From: Bugula neritina
Lineage: Eukaryota; Bryozoa; Gymnolaemata; Cheilostomatida; Bugulidae
Length of the DNA stretch: 64,000 nt
NCBI GenBank assembly: GCA_964035545.1
Contig: OZ037768.1
Span: forward strand, 10,620,741-10,684,740
Reading direction: 5' to 3'
Numbering within the stretch: position 1 is the stretch's first letter; the number at the start of each line of letters is the position of its first letter. The notes beneath the pieces are model-generated. The model worked only from the letters and a program-made list of their open reading frames with translations, did no database searches and was not told where the DNA came from. Below are positions 58,392-64,000 of the stretch, piece after piece. A program made the translations under genes and the position numbers.

Positions 58392-61300
58392 TTAATCCAG
58401 AGCATCAATATCAGTATAGTCAAGGATTTCAACACTGCTGTCATCAAAATCAAGACCGATGCTGACATTCTTGCTGCCTACAAACTGAGAGTGAGGGGCT
58501 ACACTTTCAACTCCACACTCTGCCTTTATCTGAGTTGGCAGTTCCTTAGAACTCACAACCAGATTGGCAGCATTGATGTCTTTACAGTCAACATTGATGT
58601 CTTTACAGTCAACATTAAACTTCTGCATTTCCACACTGTCTGATTTTTCTGAAGTTGTTTCCTCTTTCAAATATTTTTCTTTTAATAGACTTTCGATTTG
58701 GTGACTAAGTTGTTGTGATTCAGAAGTATTAGAGGATAGCAACTTCTTGTTTATAGACTGAACAGGAGTTATCTGCCTTCTCTTATAAAACAGTAGGTAT
58801 GCGTCTTTATTCATAACTTCACTATCGTTGTCTATATACGTTACTCTGCTATCATTCATGCATCTCCAGCCTATAGAATGAATCATGTATTATACAAGCT
58901 AATTAAACAGCAATTGGTAACGGCAGCATCTACTCTCAACAAGCTTTGTCTCGGAAACAAAATACATTAAAAAGTTCTTTTAGTTTACCATCAAATCTAC
59001 ATACAATAAATTTAAATCTCCTTTCATGACTAATATTGCTATAAGATATAATGTGTGTGACTATACTATACAGTAACTATACTATACAGTAACTATACTA
59101 TACAGTAACTATACTATACAGTAACTATACTATACAGTAACTATACTATACAGTAACTATACTATACAGTAACTACACTATACAGTAACTATACTATACA
59201 GTAACTATACTATACAGTAACTATACTATACAGTAACTACACTATACAGTAACTACACTATACAGTAACTACACTATACAGTAACTACACTATACAGTAA
59301 CTATACTATACAGTAACTATACTATACAGTAACTATACTATACAGTAACTATACTATACAGTAACTATACTATACAGTAACTATACTATACAGTAACTAC
59401 ACTATACAGTAACTACACTATACAGTAACTACACTATACAGTAACTACATTATACAGTAACTATACTATACAGTAACTATACTATACAGTAACTATACTA
59501 TACAGTAACTATACTATACAGTAACTATACTATACAGTAACTACACTATACAGTAACTACACTATACAGTAACTACACTATACAGTAACTATACTATACA
59601 GTAACTACACTATACAGTAACTATACTATACAGTAACTATACTACACAGTAACTATACTATACAGTAACTATACTATACAGTAACTATACTATACAGTAA
59701 CTATACTATACAGTAACTATACTATACAGTAACTACACTATACAGTAACTATACTATACGATAACTTTATTCCTCCGAATCTCCATGCACACACATGGTT
59801 TTATCAAACAAGACCAGACTGTCAGAATATAAAAAACCTACCACTTCCAGTAAGAAATGCCAGTAATTCTAAATTTCACAAACATGGGGCACTTCTTGTT
59901 AATTAGATTGAATGGATAAGCAAAAAAAACATTATTTAAACTAAAATGATGAGTTAGAAAATAAACACATTACAAAGTAATACGCACCAATTTCAGTAAC
60001 AGAGCTGTCGTACTGGTCAAGGCAGCGGGCATATGCTGTATAATGACCACCGAGCAGGCTACCATGGTGGTTGACAACTCCATACAAGTCATATAATGGT
60101 ATCTGAGGAAGCTTTGGACCGGCATAGAACCGATTCATGTCCAACCCACTAAAATATCACACATACGTAAATACTTTAATGAAACCATGTACATGTATAA
60201 TATGGTAGTTCAAAAACTGTGCTCATGCCACTAAACCTAACTTAAAAACTGAGCAGCTACACTAGCACGTTGTAAAAGATTGGCATTTACATTCATTGAA
60301 CCAAAATCACAAACACTGGCATACTAGACATACAAAATACCAGTTTAGCACAACAAAAGCTTCAAAATGGTCCCAAAGAAAGGTTGATACTATGTGGGTG
60401 TGTGAAAATTTATAGCAAATAAATGCAAAATCTTTGCAAGCATGGAAATCTGAATTTTTCACCACCTCAACAAAATGAATAAATGTCAGAATAAAATTCA
60501 AATTTAATACTAAACATCAAACTGCATAATTAAAACATGAAATACAGCCCTAACTTTTGGGTTCTTTAGCTAAACAGCGTTTATATAATTTATTGTTGAA
60601 CCATGTTTTACAAGTTTTATAAAATATTGAATATTCTGCAACAAAACAAAACAATGCCAAAAAGCATTTAAGAATATTTTAGTGGTTTTATCAAATTTTG
60701 CAGCCAATTGGTTTAAAGTGCCTTAGGACCACAAAAAGTAGTGACTATATAATAGGTGAGATAAACCATATTTTTTCCTTAGAATTGAGAAAAAACATGA
60801 TTTATTTTTAGTTACAATAACATATTTATTGCCAAAAATTTCTTTCAAATTATAGCCTATTGGAACTTTAAGAAAGTCAAAATAATTTACAAAACTCACG
60901 TCAAAGGAAAGGAAATGAAGTCATCGATTTTATTTCGATATATGGAGCCGCCGAAGGAGAACCTCTTGAGCTGAATGATGAGCGTGTCTGGCAGAGACCA
61001 GAGTGTCATCTGCTTGTTAGCCTCTCTATGAGTCTTGCATGTCGGACAATACCTACAGACAGTTTATTCTGCTAGACAATACCTACAGACAGTTTATTCT
61101 GCTAGACAATACCTACAGACAGTTTATTCTGCTAGACAATACCTACAGACAGTTTATTAAGCTAGACAATACCTGCAGACAGTTTATTCAGCTAGACACA
61201 GAGGGGGAAAGGGGGAGAGGTTAATTCTCTACTAAGGATGTATAGTAATCTCTGTAATAGTATTACAGAAATGGCTACAACTGATATGTAGAAATCTGTG

Positions 61301-63542
61301 AAAATTCGCAACAAAAGCATGATTTACAAACTAGCCAAAACACTAAACCAACAGATGTGACATTAAAATGCCATAAGGTCATTGAAAATAAATTAAAAAA
61401 TCAAATCACTTTAAGTACAGCTAAATTTAATATAAACGTATCTTATACACATATGCAAGCAGAGATCATTATAACAGCCACTGTTTGGTATAAGTTCATT
61501 TTATATAAGTTTCTCACACATAATATAGACATAGTGTTTACAAGATACACTGTGGACACTGGATAAACCACTTCTCCTTACTGTGTTAGTGTTTTGATAA
61601 ATACAACAACAACAATTATTTACCATGACTCATCTTTAGACAGGACTTCTGGTTTGGTAAACTCATACAGACAGCGCTCTAGACCAGTGTCACTGTCAGT
61701 CAGCACGGCGCTGCCTTTATCCTCACCCTCAACTTCCACATACTCCTGTATGTCATAAGACACAGTAGCACTATTACAAGCTTATTTCACATTATAGTAA
61801 AAGTAGAGGCTAGTGACTTGAGGTAACTGTCATGTAGTAACATGACCTTTAAGAAATGACATCTCGGAAATGCACAGTTCGCCATTGGACAACTCACAAA
61901 CAGAAAAATCGGCCGAATAAAACTCGGTAATTTATCTTGGACTAATCGAATTTTGGTCATCCCATTTTCGAGACGACATTCTGAAAGGGTGTGCATACCT
62001 CATCACACCTTTCAATGTGATTACATGATGAATTCTAGAGGCAGAGAAAGCCTTTCAGTTCTCTATCAGGCATGTTCGAGAACTAATTCACATCAAGTAG
62101 ATGTCGAATATTATTGACTAAGATATTGTTGTGCAAAGCTAAAGACCCCATTCCTTCATTCACTAAGCTAATCCAGTAATTAAAATACTGACCAGTGGTT
62201 TATCAGATATGCACAGTTTCTCTTTGTTGACTTTCCAATCAACAGCCAGAAAAGAGTGATTAGCAATGTCAACGGGTCCTTGAAACAAGAGATAATACAA
62301 GTCAATAAGCATCGATTAGTATACACAATATTCTAGTAACAAAAATATAAACATATTTCTTATGCCATAGCAGAGTGGCAAAGATATACACACAACTAGT
62401 GTAACTATTATAATTAGTGTAGCTTTATAAATGACAATATAATACAAAGCTAAAGGAATTTTGACTGGTTGCACATACAGCTATACACACATGTAGTATG
62501 TACTGTAAGCATATATAAGTACTAATATTAGCCTGATAATTCAATATAGGTGAAACAGAACAACCTGCGCAACGTAAAGTTCTAGAAATCTTTCCATTCA
62601 CTATTCCAGAACCGTTCTCGTTAATGGGATTCAAGCAGAATAAATATTCTTTAGACTTCTTCGAGTCCGACAGTAAGTTGTGGTCACCAGCTAATAACAA
62701 GAGAAGCAAGCTATGCATGCATCCTGTTAACTACTTCTGAATATTATGATATGTGAAGGCCATAAAACCCTTCGATAAATGCAAGGTTCTATATCTTCAG
62801 TTGGATAAAGACAGGACTATTCATTCAACTACCACAGCGTTTCCATTGCTTCGTATTATGCTAATGAACGCTCATACAGATGAATTTGTGGTTGCGGTTT
62901 GTACGAATTCATGGTTGTGATTTCATCGTTGCAACGGTTTTCGAACATCGAATGAAAAATCCATTCGCACAATGCGAAGGTAGGAAACATAGTGTATAAC
63001 CAGTCAAATTCATGCAAAGTAGAAGTTACAAAGACTAGCGGAACAAACCTGCGTGATGATGTTCTGCAGAAGGCATTCGGAAGAAGTTTACAGAGTATCT
63101 GGCATACGACTCTATTATCTCATCCAACCTCTGATAAGTCAGTTTAGATTTGGGTAGACTGACAATCATTGGTTGGCCAATCACCTTTGGAGTTAAATTC
63201 TTGCATTCTTTTTTATGATCAGGCCAATTGCCAGCTTGGCATTCTCTAAGGCAGAAAAATTTTCATGTAACTCCAACATATACACATACATAATAGAACT
63301 TTTGATGCCAGTGAGTTTTATAGTAATTGAGCATTTTACATTTGTTTGTGATGAAAACTCAAGTTAGGAAAATTTAAAAATAATCTGAACAGGCCGGTTT
63401 TGACAAGGGAACAATCCTGAAAATTACTGTTTCAGACCATACACAAATATCTGTGTGTATGCATGTGTATGTGCATGAGTTCGTATGTATGTGTGTGCGT
63501 GTGTGTAGGTGTATAGACGTGCGCACACGCACACACACACGC

Positions 63543-63575
<33 letters not shown>

Positions 63576-63859
63576 ATACAATCTTCAGGTATGAAAGGCG
63601 TAGACTTGAAAATATAGGCAGTAATAAACAAGCTCTCTCCCAGTGCAGTGTTTACATGTATTTGACCAGGTTGATTGAATACACAACGTACTTGTTACAA
63701 TAGTTGGCCACGTGACAAACGGTGCACCGCTTGGAGGCGGGCATCTCTTCCGGAGCCTTCTTACAATAGAAACAGGACTTGCGGGGTTCCAGAACTCTCT
63801 GTACACAAAATACGGAAATGACTTCCTCTCCGGCCGAACTCTCCGTTTCTACTTCGAAT
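58392..63859 (-). CDS. USP19: Ubiquitin-specific protease 19 (C-terminal part; 5' end outside the window)
   Basis: A cysteine deubiquitinase involved in ER-associated degradation and protein quality control. Eight exons in transcript order: 63859-63692, 63245-63049, 62690-62565, 62278-62193, 61745-61624, 61052-60900, 60148-59988, 58870-58392, with all phases matching. The first two encode a MYND zinc finger (CFYCKKAPEEMPASKRCTVC, NYCNKECQAGNWPDHKKEC) inside the protease domain, the arrangement of USP19. Then follow SWYCPTCKTHREANKQMTLW, LIIQLKRFSFGGS and the His box GVVNHHGSLLGGHYTAYAR. The C-terminal core ends GWRCMNDSRVT and AYLLFYKRR. The tail of about 130 residues is acidic and serine-rich, with no membrane helix, unlike the anchored human isoform. 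The catalytic Cys box and CS domains lie past the right edge. Confidence 0.94.
58572..58613 (-). repeat. In-frame 21-base tandem duplication in USP19
   Basis: Two identical 21-base units (attgatgtctttacagtcaa plus c on the + strand) code a duplicated seven-residue block, NVDCKDI, in the disordered C-terminal tail. Confidence 0.9.
59059..59760. repeat. 16-bp satellite, about 44 copies, with higher-order pattern
   Basis: The unit is taactatactatacag. A second type has C at one place (taactacactatacag). It fills most of the last USP19 intron. C-type units cluster in runs of three to four separated by runs of five to six T-type units. Confidence 0.95.
61045..61194 (-). repeat. Acceptor-site minisatellite at USP19 exon 61052-60900, five copies of 30 bp
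   Basis: On the - strand each unit carries ctgtctgtag (ctgcag in the outermost) followed by gtattgtc, meaning the 3' splice site plus the first exon bases. The unit nearest the exon is the functional one. The four others lie upstream in the intron, and splicing to them would meet an in-frame TAA within about five codons. Confidence 0.9.
63470..63576. repeat. TG/CA microsatellite
   Basis: A (tg)n stretch passes into (ca)n with gcac and cgcg interruptions, in the USP19 intron between exons 63859-63692 and 63245-63049. The inverted halves could form a hairpin. Confidence 0.88.
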
Positions 63860-64000
63860 CTACCAGCAGCAATGATTAGATGCAGCAGTTGAAAGTCAAA
63901 ATAATTGGCAAAAGAAGTTTTGGTTTGCTTTGCTGAGCAAAAAATTAGTGTCCCAAACTTGCAAATAAATACGCCCTCCAACATGAAGAAGATGGGCAGG

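Noticed and set aside
59059-59760. Regular short repeat array that could suggest a CRISPR
   Set aside because: Units are contiguous with no unique spacers, and the DNA is animal, inside a USP19 intron.

Overview
This is animal nuclear DNA: AT-rich, with long introns carrying GT-AG splice signals, several minisatellites, tRNA-derived SINEs and two small non-autonomous DNA transposons. It holds parts or all of four large conserved metazoan genes. The proteins and repeats fit a marine invertebrate, possibly a lophotrochozoan, but I cannot name the species.

Layout. (1) About 1-21729, + strand: the C-terminal ~1,550 codons of a neurobeachin-like gene (NBEAL1/2 type), with armadillo-like, PH, BEACH and WD40 regions in 34 exons plus one tentative exon at the left edge; its 5' part lies outside the window. 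(2) 22852-32746, + strand: a complete SLC6 Na+/Cl- coupled transporter of about 641 residues in 15 exons, closest in motifs to glycine transporters. (3) 34480-54548, - strand: a complete laminin beta chain in 29 coding exons whose lengths and phases sum to 1,774 residues. (4) 58392-63859, - strand: the C-terminal part (MYND finger and second half of the catalytic core) of the deubiquitinase USP19; its 5' part lies past the right edge. The first two genes converge on the last two, and USP19 and laminin beta are head-to-tail on the same strand.

The genes do not form one pathway: BEACH proteins act in vesicle traffic, the SLC6 protein in uptake at the plasma membrane, laminin in basement membranes and USP19 in protein quality control. 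Their linkage is notable, because human USP19 and LAMB2 are immediate neighbours at 3p21.31 and NBEAL2 lies in the same band.

The most unusual structural signal is that several tandem repeats include real splice sites. At 12734, 44473, 50488 and 61052 the authentic donor or acceptor, sometimes with exon-edge bases, is one copy of a 28-36 bp unit repeated into the intron. Two other minisatellites end within about 20 bp of an acceptor. Other repeats are three copies of one SINE family, an antisense 5'-truncated LINE reverse transcriptase, a 142-bp foldback element with a 9-bp target duplication, a 205-bp TA-flanked MITE, and a 16-bp satellite with higher-order structure.
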